Of a stretch of 64,000 nt of DNA, positions 1-12,035 are shown piece after piece; the stretch's first letter is position 1; each line of letters opens with the position of its first letter. Made by a program: the position numbers and the translations under genes. The stretch comes from Hermatobates lingyangjiaoensis (taxonomy: Eukaryota; Arthropoda; Insecta; Hemiptera; Hermatobatidae), in contig JAPFBL010001617.1 in assembly GCA_026182355.1 (NCBI GenBank), positions 2,772,501 to 2,836,500 of the forward strand, written 5' to 3'. Under the pieces are notes generated by a model that saw nothing but the letters and a program-made list of their open reading frames with translations, ran no database searches and was not told where the DNA came from.

Positions 1-51
1 TATATATATATATATATATATACAAAATTGTCACAATAACACGTGATATAA

Positions 52-194
52 ATATTCAGGTAACTCACCACAAATGAATGAAGATAGTGAAAAGTATTAG
101 AAACAACTTGTATTCACTTGCTCTCTGACGACGTGAAAACGAAAGGCCTCAGAGCGACTATCTTCATTCATTTGTGGTGAGTTACCTGAATATA
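52..194 (+). mobile_element. Foldback element with a hammerhead-like core
   Basis: Arms at 52-88 and 158-194 are perfect inverted repeats of 37 bp (inner part CACCACAAATGAATGAAG). Between them, 120-155 reads as a small hammerhead-like fold: GCTCT pairs with AGAGC as stem I, CTGACGA and GAAA are the two core segments, and a very short stem II is GT/AC. The window begins in a TA run, so sequence to the left is unknown. Confidence 0.6.
120..155 (+). ncRNA. Candidate minimal hammerhead ribozyme
   Basis: Stem I is GCTCT (120-124) with AGAGC (151-155), the core is CTGACGA (125-131) and GAAA (141-144), stem II is GT with AC, and the cleavage triplet would be CTC just before 151. Stem III is only one or two pairs, and one extra base (C132) sits between the core and stem II. 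Minimal forms of this kind occur in Penelope-like elements. The fold is seen in the sequence; activity is not established. Confidence 0.4.
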
Positions 195-268
195 TATATA
201 TAACATTCTATAAAATACGTGAAATTAAAATTGAAACGTATAACCTACAATGTGAAATTCTAAAATAG

Positions 269-313
269 GACTAAGATCTTTAGTACAGATCTTTTGAACT
301 CCTTGTCAGAGTC
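269..313 (-). ncRNA. Decayed relative of the 4342 hammerhead-like motif
   Basis: On the minus strand the motif starts GACT CTGAC and ends GATCTTAGTC, like the copy at 4342-4384. The stem II segment is replaced and part of the end is duplicated. Left of it, fragments of the outer arm (ACGTGAAAT) are also visible near 217-225. Confidence 0.35.
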
Positions 314-330
314 TCAAAAAGAATGACATA

Positions 331-1240
331 TACAAAACTAAACTGCAGGTTAGGGTATGGGTATGAGATGAAGAGGTAATTTAAAAAAAGTATAGATATG
401 GGAAGTATTAAGGGTTTAACAGGTCTGGATGATCAAAGGGGGTCAGAGGTAATGAAGCTCTAAGTGATGAACCTAAACCTATTAGTAAAGGCTGTTGATT
501 GAATTAATACTGGATCTGGGTATGATATACCCCAATTACTCTTTAAAGTGTTTTATGTATTAAATTTAATTTGTGAAGACTCAGTATATTTCCTACCTAC
601 TTCTTTCAATTTTTATTGAAATGAATTTTTTTATTGAAAAGTAACGTGTTTTTTTTAGTGACTTTTCTTAATTATTATAATGGAACTGTTTTTCAATTTA
701 GAACATTAAGTAATTGAAAATAATAACCCTTTAAAAAACATAATCAGATTTTGAGAAATCTAGATCATATTGTCATCTCGAATACAGATATTTGTTGTCA
801 AGTAATTGAAACATATGTACGACTTGAAAAGCAAATATGTAATTACATGTATTACTTTTTAACATGTTTGTTATTAATCTAAAACTTACATGATATCTTA
901 TATTGTCATTTTTTTATTCGAAATAATTGAATATAAAACTATGAATCACCCAAGGTTTTGGAGAAAGTAATGGTCTAGGGCACGGATGATAGGTCATCCC
1001 AATGAGTCATCACGCTAGTCGAAGGATTGTTTAACTAAAAAGAGTCAGTTAAGGCAATAAATCTTCTACCCAACTACTGTCAAGAGAAAGAAAATAAAAA
1101 TATTCTAAGAAATGTACACTTAATGGAATCAATTAATGGTAATAATAGATGAAATTTATAACGTTAAATTTATATATAAAAAAAACAATGGTAGAATCTC
1201 TTCAATTGTCTTTGCAGTATAAAATAAAAGTAAAATGACA
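331..1240. other. AT-rich sequence, nothing recognised
   Basis: No coding frame, structured RNA or repeat known from elsewhere in the window could be seen here. Confidence 0.6.
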
Positions 1241-1244
1241 GTAA

Positions 1245-1690
1245 AAAATTTGGAGTAGCCTACACTCGACTTTGCCATACGTACAAAATACCAAACATCG
1301 TAATTTTTGTCACCTCAAAAGCTTTCAAATTCAATTAAAAGTCAATACTTTTACATTGACTTTTAGTGTAAAGTAATACTAGAAGTAGTAGTGAGAGAAA
1401 AAAATGTTGTCTAAAAACATATTTTGGACAATAAAAGTGACTTTCCCATCATGCATAATTGCTACCAAACAATAGGATTCATCTAAACTATGAGGCCCAT
1501 TTTTTTGTTAAGTATCAATTTGATCTATCAGAGATTCTGAATCGTAGTGTGTACACAAGCTTTTAGATACACACTCACCCACCACTCACACACACGCACA
1601 CACACAGGCAACATCAAGAAACGTCATAAAACGTTTTTGGGAATCCCAAAACATGTAAGTCCGTCAAAATTTAGACTTTTTTGACTTGAC
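1245..1690 (+). mobile_element. Family H repeat, decayed and internally deleted
   Basis: The left end TTTGGAGTAGCCTACACTCG (from about 1247) is soon followed by the far part: GTGACTTTCCCATCATGCAT, a CA-rich tract (1571-1608) and ACATGTAAGTCCGTCAAAAT. Most of the body is lost. The hairpin is no longer visible. Confidence 0.6.
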
Positions 1691-3160
1691 GTGAAGTTTA
1701 TAGTAATCTTTAATATAAATAAAAATCATTACAACATTAAAAGTTATCGTTTTACAGAGTATTTGGATTATGGCTTCGGTCTGTGTTTAGATTGTGATTG
1801 ACTTGTTTGAACGACTGAGTTCTTAGAAAATTTTGAATGAAGATGGCATCAGTGACAAAATCTTTAATGAAAAAGAAAAGGACTTAATGTTTCCTTATTT
1901 TGTGATGGTCAAAGTGTGGAAGTGGTAAGTGACTGAAAATTTCTTAGTCACGACTAGGGAATTGCTAATACTGCTAGGCAGTTATGTATACAGTCCAACC
2001 TACTCTGTTTCATTCAATCGTCTGACATCCTTGAATAAAGGAGATTCTAAGAACAAAAAAAATTGTTTTTACATTACTTAGAACTTGAAAGCAAGTGGGA
2101 CGTTGATAGTAGTGTGAGTCAACTTCACTGGGGTATTCTCCTTGATGACTCAAATTTGATTTACAGCTTTTATCATACGCATAATCGAAGTTTCCTCTAT
2201 TTGTTCAACACAAATACAAATTATAGGATTTTTTTTTTAAAATTTTATAACCCTTATTAAAGAGTTATGAAATATCACTGGAAGGAATCAGTGGAATTCA
2301 AATATTTAAATTACACTTAAAGCAATCCAGTGAATTGATAAGCCGTATCCTGTTGATTCTGCACCTCATCTGTATTTACTATAAGCAGACAGAGAAGTGT
2401 CTCTAAATGCCCAGTTGAATGGCTGGGACTACTAGAAAGATTTAGAAAAGATACGAGTACGATAATATTCTCGCTTCAATGGAAGGGTGGACATTATCAT
2501 TTTGGCTGGTGAAAAGCACATATCGGAGTATTGAATAATGAGAGAGCACATTTGCTTTCAAAACGTTTTTTGATACTAACTTGAATGAATCTCTTAGAAG
2601 AAAGCATACGGTCACCTATAAGTCTTCTTAAGAAGAGAATACGAGAAAAATGTAGGGAAACGTGGAACCATCAAGGGATAAATCCAGCCAGTGGATAACA
2701 TATTCTTTCCTACCCACCATTCTGATTAACAGTCAGTCTGCCTCTGAACTACTAACTATTCCAAGTGGTTGTCAGGGAATGAAAGTAAGAGCCCACCTTC
2801 TTAGGTTTGACGTCGAACATTATCCTGGTTGCATTTGTGGTACCAATATCCCACAAATCTGGACTCCCATCATCTAATTCTACTTCATATTCTATGAAGT
2901 CTATATTAATCCAGAAAGTTGTTAAAAATACTGTATTTACCTGGCCACCCCCAACAAATATGTTTATGTCAAGAAAATGTGTTAATGATTAACTTCATGC
3001 AATTCATTAACAGAATTGATTTCAACTTGTTATGGAATTATTATTACGTATACAAGTAATTGTAGTTAACAAATAGACATTTTTTTTAAAATGTTAAAAA
3101 TAAATGTAATATTCAGTAAATGGAGCATGCAGTAGCATTAGCTTGAAACGAAAAAACTTT
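1691..3160. other. Unassigned sequence
   Basis: It contains overlapping short frames at 2662-2992 with somewhat higher GC and no recognisable domain. Nothing else was identified. Confidence 0.5.
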
Positions 3161-3164
3161 CACA

Positions 3165-3205
<41 letters not shown>

Positions 3206-3291
3206 AATGTTTACCAGGAATTGGTCAATTTTTCAGGCTCACATCAAAATTTTATTTGAAATATTTTTAATTAACCAACAATACAAAAGAA

Positions 3292-3560
3292 AAAAATCTG
3301 TAGTGGCCAACTCTTAATATTACTCTAAGTGAACATAATACCATACTTCTAGGGAATATAATATACAATATTCTACTAGTATTTAGGTATCATATAAATG
3401 TCTAAATGGGAGATGTTTATTAATCTTTCATTCTTGTAGGTAGTACAGATAGTGATTGAACAACTTATCAATAAATATGCTTCTTTTTATATATCACACC
3501 ACTGATGCATATAATATCATTACATATCTAGTTCCTTATTCATAATTCTTGTTTATGTAA
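3292..3560 (+). mobile_element. Family H repeat, left-end fragment
   Basis: TCTGTAGTGGCCAACTC begins at about 3297 after an A run. Similarity continues through GTCTAAATGGGAGATG and GGTAGTACAGATAGTGATTG to about 3560, where it stops. Confidence 0.6.
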
Positions 3561-4276
3561 AATCGAAATTGCGGTTTTCATTAACACTATGTGCTAAAGA
3601 ATTAATTATGCTGAAAATGAAAGTGTTGAAGAGGAGCAGTGGCCCAAATTACAAAAAACTCCCACCCAGAAAAGTATCGACTAAAACTCACCTCTATTCA
3701 GCGCTAGTGTAAAAAATCACCTGCTCGGTAATAGGGCAGCAATCGAGATTCTCTGTATGTGTTATCTCTGTAATTTGAGTTAAACTATATATTCTAATCA
3801 TGCCAGTAAAGGACCTCAGATATTTTCCTTTCCTTTGTCTTTGTTATGGCACATGGTATTGGGACACCTTATCAGTATGCAAATAAAAATTAAAAACAAT
3901 GTTTTGTGCTAATACACGTCGTAGTTGTTTTAGTAAGAATTTGTTTTAAATATTTTAAACACTAAATACACATTCTTTTATATTTTTTGTTTATCAATAA
4001 TAGTTCTAAAGCAGGAATAGTTAAGTGTATCTTATTTGGAATATTTCAAGAGAAATGAATTACTTATGGCACGTACATGGAGGATGTATCCTTGACAATG
4101 TCCTCTAATCATTATGTACTTCCTATATCCCTACTGTACTCTTCTCATATTAATAGTCGCCTCATTTGACCTTCTTTAAATACTTCATAATTCCTAAAAT
4201 TTGATTCCCTTTTAAATGAAGCTATCACATTTTACAAGTTTTAATTAAAGTTCATACATATAAAATAATATAAAAA

Positions 4277-4400
4277 GATTTCACATAAACACGTGAAATA
4301 ACAATCAATGATCAAACCACAATAAGAAAATGAGAAAACAAGACTAAGATCTTTCAACCGTAACAAGCGGTCTTCATCAGAGTCAAAAACCCAACTGATA
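4277..4400 (-). mobile_element. Foldback element copy 1 with hammerhead-like core
   Basis: The left arm, AGATTTCACATAAACACGTG followed by AAATAACAATCAATGATC, is complete. The right arm is missing in this copy but present in the one at 41800-41950. On the minus strand, 4384-4342 reads GACT, CTGATGA, a hairpin GACCG/CGGTT, GAAA, GATCTT, AGTC. All core positions of a hammerhead are intact here apart from one extra A before stem II. Confidence 0.6.
4342..4384 (-). ncRNA. Candidate hammerhead ribozyme, best-preserved core
   Basis: Stem I is GACT with AGTC, the core is CTGATGA plus GAAA, stem II is GACCG with CGGTT (one G-U pair), stem III is a tiny AG/CT, and the cleavage triplet is CTT before AGTC. 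The same fold appears in two other copies (269-313 and 41837-41879) with substitutions that spoil it. Confidence 0.45.
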
Positions 4401-5673
4401 AGAAAATATAATTTTCTTTAATCAGTGCCTCAGATTGTAGTATTTAAAATAATATGGTATGTACGGAAAAAAGTATACTTACTTTTTCTACTATTTTTTT
4501 TCAAAACGAGTTTTTGCATTGAAGTAGATTTGCTGATAATCTTGCTAATAATCTCCATTATAGATTTAGTAATTCTTAAAATAAAGTGATTGGGGTTTGA
4601 AATTATTTATTTTAAGTTTAACATTAATTAACAAGAAGGACGAATTAATCCAGAATAATAAGAGTTTTTATTTTTATAATCATAAATACACAAGTACCAT
4701 GTTTGGAACATATTTTTAAAAACCATTATTTGTATTATAATTTATTTCAGTTGTACGGGAAAAAAATGTTTAGACGACCTTGAGAACGTCCGCAAATGAA
4801 AACTTGAGCTTTCAGGAGGGCTAAATTGAAAATGGCGTGATTGTTGATGGCTCAGCAGTGACCTTGACACCGGGTCAATGCTAATCAATGGGGGTGGGCA
4901 TTCAAGTAGGAGACACGGTTCTAGTGGTATTGCTAAACTAAAATCGCTAATCAACACCGGTTCCTAACATAAAAAATATTTTTTTTACGATAAATATAAA
5001 ACAATTCATTTAACCAATGAATTAAACAAAGTCTCATCGAAAATTGAACGATAAATTAAAAATAATCAAAGAAAGATAGATAGGTAAGTTAAACAATCGC
5101 AGCATACTTAAATAATTGTACAACCTAAACATAATAAATTATTTTAATGAATTAAAACATCTATAGAAACCCTCTAGGAGATGAAAAAGACCCTGTTTTT
5201 GATGTGAGTAGTTGTTTGTTTAAGGTTTGTTTGGACTAGCTCCGATATGTTGGACTAATTATGGAATAGACGAGCACGTACGCATGTAGAAGGTAGGGAA
5301 TGGTATGTAGTGGACAAACGTGAAGTTAAAGAAGCAAGTCTGTATTTAGTTTGATTGTACTGTTTTGTAGTTGAATGGAATGACACTAATGGGTTATACA
5401 GGTTCTATTGAAAAACAGCGTTGACCAGAGTAATTAGCACTAAATGAATGGTGAGTGTTCACCCACTTCCTCACGGATTTAGGGGTTTCATGACACGAGT
5501 CTTGGGTATTCCCAAATGAAATGTAACTAATGTTAGTGGTCCTTTGAAACCTGTCAAAGGTAAAAAAGTAAAGATATGAGGCCTGGTCATGGGTTGTCTT
5601 GTGTCAACATGCTACAGTTAGTACCGATGAGTAAAGGTACGCATTTTGGTCATGATCCAAGGTTTTTCATATT

Positions 5674-5696
5674 GGGGGGGGGGGGGGGGGGGGGGG
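5674..5696. repeat. Poly-G run
   Basis: An uninterrupted run of 23 G stands in otherwise AT-rich sequence. It is prone to length errors in sequencing. Confidence 0.95.
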
Positions 5697-5970
5697 ATAA
5701 TGTTGACCCAATTCCTCGGAGGCAGTGTAAAGTAGTTGATTTCAAGCCTGTACACTTGAAATGAAAACCTTTGTGTGATGAAGTGGGTTTCCAAGACAAA
5801 GTAGTGTAAATACTCCAGAAAATATATTGGTATGCTGTCATTCTGATAGTAACGAGATTGCTTTCACTAATTTCGTCAGTTTAAAAGTGTCTGCAAGTAG
5901 TTTAATCTTAACGTCAGTAACACCCAAGTTGAGGAAAATAACACCCATGTTATCTTTCATATTAAAAATA

Positions 5971-7286
5971 CAAGTGCGGATTGATAAGTCAGTGACTTTT
6001 TGAATTTCCCGCTCAGTTACTCCAAATTCAAAAATGCTACCGTCATCTGTAATCCATTAGTGGACAACTATCTAATTATGAGCTACCTACCACGTGCAGT
6101 CGGTGTTTGATAGCCATTCAAAGCAGACAACCTCGTGTACTTTGACGAAAATGGAAAAAAGTGAATTCGTGTGCTGATTAAGCATTACTTTTTACGTAAA
6201 CGTAAAACGTAAAATCCATCACTACCACTAAGGAAAGACTTGATAAATACTACGAGGACTCGGCACCATCAATTTCAATGGTTAAGAAGTGGTTTACTCA
6301 GTTCCTTTGTGGTCGTACCAGCACTAGCGACGCCGAACGTTCAGGTCGACCAAAAGAAGTCATCACGCCGGAAATCGTCGATAAAATCCATGAAATGATA
6401 TAGGATGATTGGAGAATGAAAGTGCGAGATTTGACTCATGCTGTAGGCATCTCAACTGAACGGGTACATCATATTTTACGCTAATATTTGGACATGAAAG
6501 ACTCTACGCGAGATGGGTCACACTTGACCATAAGCGCAATCGTGTGATCTCTTCAAAAGAGTGTTTAGCGCTGTTTTTTTTCCGGACGAATTTTTGCACC
6601 GTTTTGTTACTGTGGACAAAACATGGATCCATCACAACACGTATTCATATTAATTCATATGAATGAATGATATGACATATATTTGGCGATATAAATGATA
6701 TGGTGATGTTGTCACACAATATGGATTGGATATATTTATGTTTATAGTATTTTACATCATTATGTTGCGCATAATTAATATACAATGCTGTAAAAATTGA
6801 AATGTTTATAATGTGTAACATTGTAAATTCATACAACCCTGCTAGAAGTGCCAAATATGTGTATTTACCGAACCAATGATTTGACAAGTATCATTTATTT
6901 GTAATGTTTCCTTTATAATTATTACGACAATACAAATAGTTAATAACTGCGATTCGGCAGTCCCTTTAAGAAGTGTCTAGTTTTAAATTACTAGAGATTC
7001 CTGAAAACAGTGGTATACTGTTTTAATTACATGTGATATAGGTTTGATCACTATACTAATTTCAACTAGTTAATTAAAGTTAGACATTTATATTCATTTA
7101 CAAGTATAGCAAGTTTGAACTGTTTTTATCGAAAGTATATGTTCGGCGTTTCCCTGAGAAAAAAAATTAAAATTAGTAGACTAAATGTATCGAGCTAAAA
7201 GGTGACTATGTAGAAAAATAAAATGTTTCTTTGCCGAAAAAATTTTGTTTTATTCAAAAAGTCACGGACTTATCAAACCGCCCTCG
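5971..7286 (+). mobile_element. Older mariner element with its middle replaced
   Basis: Terminal inverted repeats (left 5971-6005, right about 7250-7286) share GATAAGTC and GTGACTTTTTGAA and are flanked by TA on both sides. The total length, 1316 bp, is normal for mariner. Only the left 670 bp and the right 95 bp resemble one; 6641 to about 7140 is AT-rich and shows no transposase coding in any frame. This copy is much more decayed than the one at 40498 and belongs to a different mariner lineage, judged by both its ends and its protein. Confidence 0.85.
6151..7221 (+). pseudogene. mariner transposase pseudogene
   Basis: A start codon at 6151 opens MEKSEF; stops and frameshifts follow. Recognisable pieces are SAPSISMVKKWFTQF (first helix-turn-helix), TSTSDAERSGRPKEV (linker), AVGISTERVHHIL (second helix-turn-helix) and VDKTWIHHNT at about 6612-6640. 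The last is the first catalytic aspartate motif, with Lys where Glu is usual. Coding similarity then stops, and only the extreme C-terminus ELKGDYVEK with its stop (7192-7221) can be seen. The piece with the second and third catalytic aspartates is absent. Confidence 0.88.
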
Positions 7287-7289
7287 TAT

Positions 7290-9335
7290 TAAAATGTGCA
7301 AGTGTTATCTTGTTTAGAACACTTTAAGCGTTAACAGTGGAACGAAGAGTATGTATACACCAGGATGCCGCAGCCGGAGTGCAAACAAGTCATAGAAATT
7401 ATGTCTTCAGGATCATGGTTTGATAGTGACAGTGTAGTTTATACAACCGTTGTGGCAAAAACATTTTTCTGTTTTATTTTAATGTAATATCAATATAATT
7501 GTTCGTTTTTCAGGAAAGTGGAAAGAGGAATAACATAACATGAAAAAATAGATTCTTATATTTCTAGTTGTAGTAAGCTATGAAATAAAGAATGCCGATA
7601 AAAAAACACTTTCCCTCTTGTAACATAAACTGTCATGAATGGGCTGGAACATGAGGAGCAGGAGAATGATATCGGTTAAGCATTTTGTTGTTCGATGTAG
7701 CAGTATTTTTCCGAGTTTGTCAAAAAGGTATGAAACTGTAATTGTGAGCTAACTCTTACTTTATTTGAATAATCCAACTTTAAAATACTATCATGAAAAT
7801 AAATAAGAGAGAATGGACAAAGAGATCTGATTATTCAAGAAAACATGGAAGAAATGCTCCTAACACTCAGCTGTTTTCAATATTAACAGTCAACTGTGAT
7901 AATACCTTCAAAGGAATCCAGTTGTTAGCAAAAAAAGTGCTAAGCATTGAAAATTAATGCTCTGATTAAGTTCTGAGAATGTCTGTTAGTAGTATCTATT
8001 TAATATTATTTTTAGTCCGGTCAATAGAAATATTGACTCTCAAGTGGCTCTGAAACCTGCTATGTGCATGTATCCTTTCAATATTATCAACTATAAACTG
8101 CAGTACTCTCTTTCACTGCAATTTGTTATTCCATATTAGCAATGTAATTCTTTAATTATATCATATTTTGGCATTCATAAATGAAAGAGCTGAATGAAAA
8201 GAGTTAGTTTTACGTTCGAAAATTAAATGAATAAAGAATTCCTTTATTAAAGCAGGATGACGCAACAGAAGACCGTACAAGGACAACACAAATAGCTGCT
8301 TGGGAATTAACACCCATATTAAATACGCCAATTAATTCTTTAATACCTGTATCTACAGTTTTTGATTTCATACTTCATAATTAGGTAGTTAGTTAGTTGT
8401 TGGTATTCGGGGAAATCTTGCAATTTGTTATTCTCAATGATGTACAGGTGTTTTTAAAATATAGTGCTATAATACTCATAACAACCGTTTATTGTTACAT
8501 TAATTTATAAAACGGAAGTCCACTTGATGCACAAAGCAGCGCACAAGGAATTCAATCAAGAAAAGACTCTTGCATATTCTTTTATGTTGTTTTATATTTC
8601 AATGACAAATTTGCCATTCAAGTTCAGTTTTAATAAATATATATTTTCTTTATTCTAGTCTATTTGCCCTCAATAACACATTGAACAATAAATATGTCCA
8701 TTAAAAGAATGTCTTACCTGGAGTATGCCATAAACTCTAGTAGTTGTATACGTTGCGTTGATGCAATGCCTCTTTACAGGGCGCGTCGAAGTGAACACAA
8801 ATGATTACCACAATTGGATATTTTCTAATTCCAGCAAAGATGTTCTAGTCTCATACCATCTTTTTCCGAAAATAAAACAGCCGTCGAAAATTTGCCCTAC
8901 CCTGATTTTGGTTACTTTTTTAGAATATAAGCCCTCTCTCAAAAATAATCAATAGTTAAAATTATGTGAAAAATATAATTCGTTAAAGAATAATGTTGAA
9001 TTTAGTAGGTATCTCCAGTTGCCCTAATATTTCAGAGAATTGTTTGAAACAAAATATTCTGAGAAATTCCTTGTTTATCTGTACAATTCGTTTCTTGCAA
9101 TGCAGAGGCACGTGTCAAAATTAATTCCTGGAATATATAAAGTAGTTAAAAGTATATTTGAAGGCAACAGTGTACGTGACGGTGCAGGTACAACGTTTGT
9201 CCATTTCCGTCTTTTAAGTCTAATTATTACCTATTCCTTATTGTACTAGAAGTTCTTCCCCGAAAATAAGCCCTAGCAGGTATTTTAAACCTAAAAAGAA
9301 AGTAAGACATTGTCTTATTGTCGGAAAAAGACGGT
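7290..9335. other. Unassigned sequence
   Basis: It lies between the older mariner and the LINE RNase H relic. Short frames at 8758-8955 and 9040-9249 have no domain; the latter may be upstream parts of the same LINE. Confidence 0.5.
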
Positions 9336-9339
9336 ATAC

Positions 9340-9815
9340 CGATGAGTCAAAAATTTATAATGAAACCAGTTTAAATAAATTAGCTGTCATATGGGTACCT
9401 GGAAACAAGGGAATAATGGAGGAGAAGGTAGTGTGTCGTTTGGAACAGGTTGGAACCATTCAAATGTCATGCGGTCTCGAGTACTCTCCACTACACATCC
9501 CAGCTTTCACAGGAATTCAACTGATAAATGAATCAAAAAGAAAGCAAACAAAAGTTGACTAGAACAATCAAGTCTAATTTAGTTTAAAAAGCTTATATCA
9601 CCTAGACTTATTTTGTAAGGAAATACTATATCGCCAAAGGAAGGATTTAAAAATATATGCAGCAAATCTATCTGCAATTTGTCTTCTTAACTACCAATTA
9701 TGCAAGCTATAATTAAAATCATACGAAGAATGCAAACTCTCTCTAGAACTGACAGAAACCTCTGATCCCATTCTTTCCGAATGTGAGGTAATTGGTTTAA
9801 AGAGGGTAAAGATTT
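9340..9815 (+). pseudogene. LINE ORF2 remnant, RNase H and C-terminal region
   Basis: The frame reads YTDESKI, the first RNase H motif with its catalytic Asp, then after a short gap KLAVIWVPGNKGI, the conserved WVPGHxGI motif with His changed to Asn. Further on, ETSDPILSECEVIGLKRVK matches the Cys-rich region after RNase H in R1/I-type LINEs. Stops interrupt the frame and the centre of RNase H is missing. A second copy of the downstream part lies at 23690-23945 on the other strand. Confidence 0.65.
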
Positions 9816-10109
9816 TTTAAAACTCATACCAAAATAAATAGAAGTGATGAATACTTCTCAGGAAAGGATTATTGTTATTCAAGAACTTAAAATCCCAAGT
9901 TGTTAAAATTTGTCAATTACATAAATTCTTCTATGGCTATGGGATTCACAATATGACCCGAAAGATACGAGTTCGATTAAATTCAGGCCCTGTTTAACAA
10001 TAGTACCATAATAACATGTCAGATGATCAATAATCTCAATTTCTTATAACTGATGAAATGATTATTGCCCAAATGTAAACTGATGACTAATTATTTATTA
10101 TCTGTGAGT

Positions 10110-10310
10110 TTACATAAAGTAAAGTTGAGTGTAGGTCACTCCTGTTTTTGCTGATGCAATCTGAAAGCGAATGTGTTTGTATGCGTACCTACTCTACAGG
10201 CCGCACCGTTTGATGCATCCAATTGATATTATCCCAAAAATATGCCTTATGGTGAAGACAAGCTGTATAGTTTTTTGACAATATGGGTTTATGGATAAAC
10301 CACTAAATTG
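10110..10310 (-). mobile_element. Family H repeat, two decayed end fragments
   Basis: GTAAAGTTGAGTGTAGGTCA (10120-10140) is a TCTGGAGTGGCC-type end in complement. It is followed by a decayed piece of the opposite end (TTGATGCATCCAATTGATAT), without the body between them. Confidence 0.45.
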
Positions 10311-10803
10311 CCCATTATGTCAATTTCTATCATTTTTTGTTATCTTTAATTGCCTAGTTTAGAAGATTAAAAGTTTATAATTAATAAGAACTGGTTTTGC
10401 AGTAGCTGGATTAATATAATAATTTTTCGTTTACCGAAAGGTCTGTTTACCTTAAAAACGTTACAATTTTAACTTAAAGTGGAATACGAGTACGATGGAT
10501 TATGCATTGAATATTGGATCATACCGTTTATCCGTTCATCATGAAATTGAACACAAAACGATGTACTAGGGCGATGAGCCGATAGCTCGTTGGTCAAATC
10601 AGGTCGTAAAAAAAGGTGCATTATAGTACATTTACAGGATTTAGAAATCACCTTCTTTCAATAAAACTGCTGACTATAAAACAATTAGAATTTTTCATAT
10701 AATTTGACAAACATTTATTGAAAACAAATTTAGATTAAAATGCGTTGCTTTAAAGTTTTGTTAGATTGAATCAGGGCATACAAAAATGTATAAAAGATAA
10801 AAA

Positions 10804-10995
10804 TTAGGAAATTTCTTTTGTTTTGCAGATACTTAACGTTGTTTCGGCAGGTTCATGGCATTCATAAAAACGAACATGCTTCGTGGATGACCTCCAGTGG
10901 CCTTGCTGGGTAGTAGTCGGCCGTGGCCGTGGCGACGTCTTGGCCATTCCTGATGTATAATAGTCATACATTTGTAACATAAGCACGGTATGCTA
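10804..10995 (-). other. Possible terminal coding exon, function unknown
   Basis: A minus-strand frame of about 64 codons ends in a stop at 10804 and reads HTVLMLQMYDYYTSGMAK, then SPRPRPTTTQQGHWRSS and ECHEPAETTLSICKTKEIS. It is clearly richer in G and C than its surroundings, and a possible acceptor (GTAG) lies just upstream. QMYDYYTSGMA faintly recalls a loop in SLC6-type transporters, but no membrane segment follows. It could be an exon, a retro-copy fragment or chance. Confidence 0.25.
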
Positions 10996-12035
10996 CATGA
11001 TCATAGATATGTTATATTTTTGGAATCAAACCATTTAGGATGATTTTTTCCTCTTTAACAAAAGCAAGCTTCTTTTTTTGTTGGTTACGGTTAGGTATAG
11101 TAATCTTGAAAACAATATATTTGGATTTTTGACAGATGTGCACTTTTTGAATCTTCTGATTTTATTCTTTATTATTTGGGTGCGTGGAACTGGGTGGGTG
11201 TCTATGAATAATGTTTTAAATACTCAACTGTAATAATCGCTCAATTTTGGGTATGGTAAAGTATCCTGATATACTTGAGTAGTGTTGAAGAGGTTGAACT
11301 ATACATCAAGACAGATTTTTTTTCAAAACTACATTCCCAAAAGATGTTTTTAAAAAGCAAAGATGGATAAGGTTTGATGAAGGAGTGAAAGGAGTTGAGG
11401 GTTGGGGTTAAGATTGTCATGGTACTACGTCGTCGAAGGGTCAGGAAAAGAGACAGCATGTTTGCTTGGGATGTAGTTTTTAATAGGTAGAAGGTTTGAA
11501 ACAAACTTTTTATAGGCTAAACTCTAGTAGTTTACTTAAATGACTTTACTTCTTTTCTTCAGTAAGAAAGTCAGGAGAAAAAACATTGAAGGTTGAATTC
11601 CTTGGTTAACAGAACACAGAACTCAATGGCTCTTTCTAAAAATCTATTTTGATAGAGAGAAAACATTGTTTCCTATTACTGTAGAACTGCCAGCTAACAA
11701 TATTTCTCTGATACTAAATAAGCTACTTTCTGTTGTTTCTAGCTCCTCTCTTTCTTGGATATATAGTTCACATTTCTACTTCTATAGAGCCTCCAGATTC
11801 TTATCAATGACATGATAGGTGGGTATTGCACATAGGCAATACTATTAAATAAGTGAACTATTTGAAGTATAGAAACAACGTGAAAACATGTCAGGCTTAC
11901 CAAAGAAACAAAGAGGCACCAAAGGATGCCTCTTTCTTAATGTGCAATTAAAAATGAATGAAACATTGGTAATAAATATTTTCATATCTTTTGAAACATG
12001 AAAACATGATTGTTTTTTGACTTTTCTTCTTTATT

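Noticed and set aside
4742..4957. 71-codon minus-strand frame, GC-richer than its surroundings
   Set aside because: No domain, no splice context and no repeat in the window; not enough to list as coding.
10078..10095. Another CTGATGA that might start a hammerhead
   Set aside because: No GAAA at a proper distance and no pairing stem.
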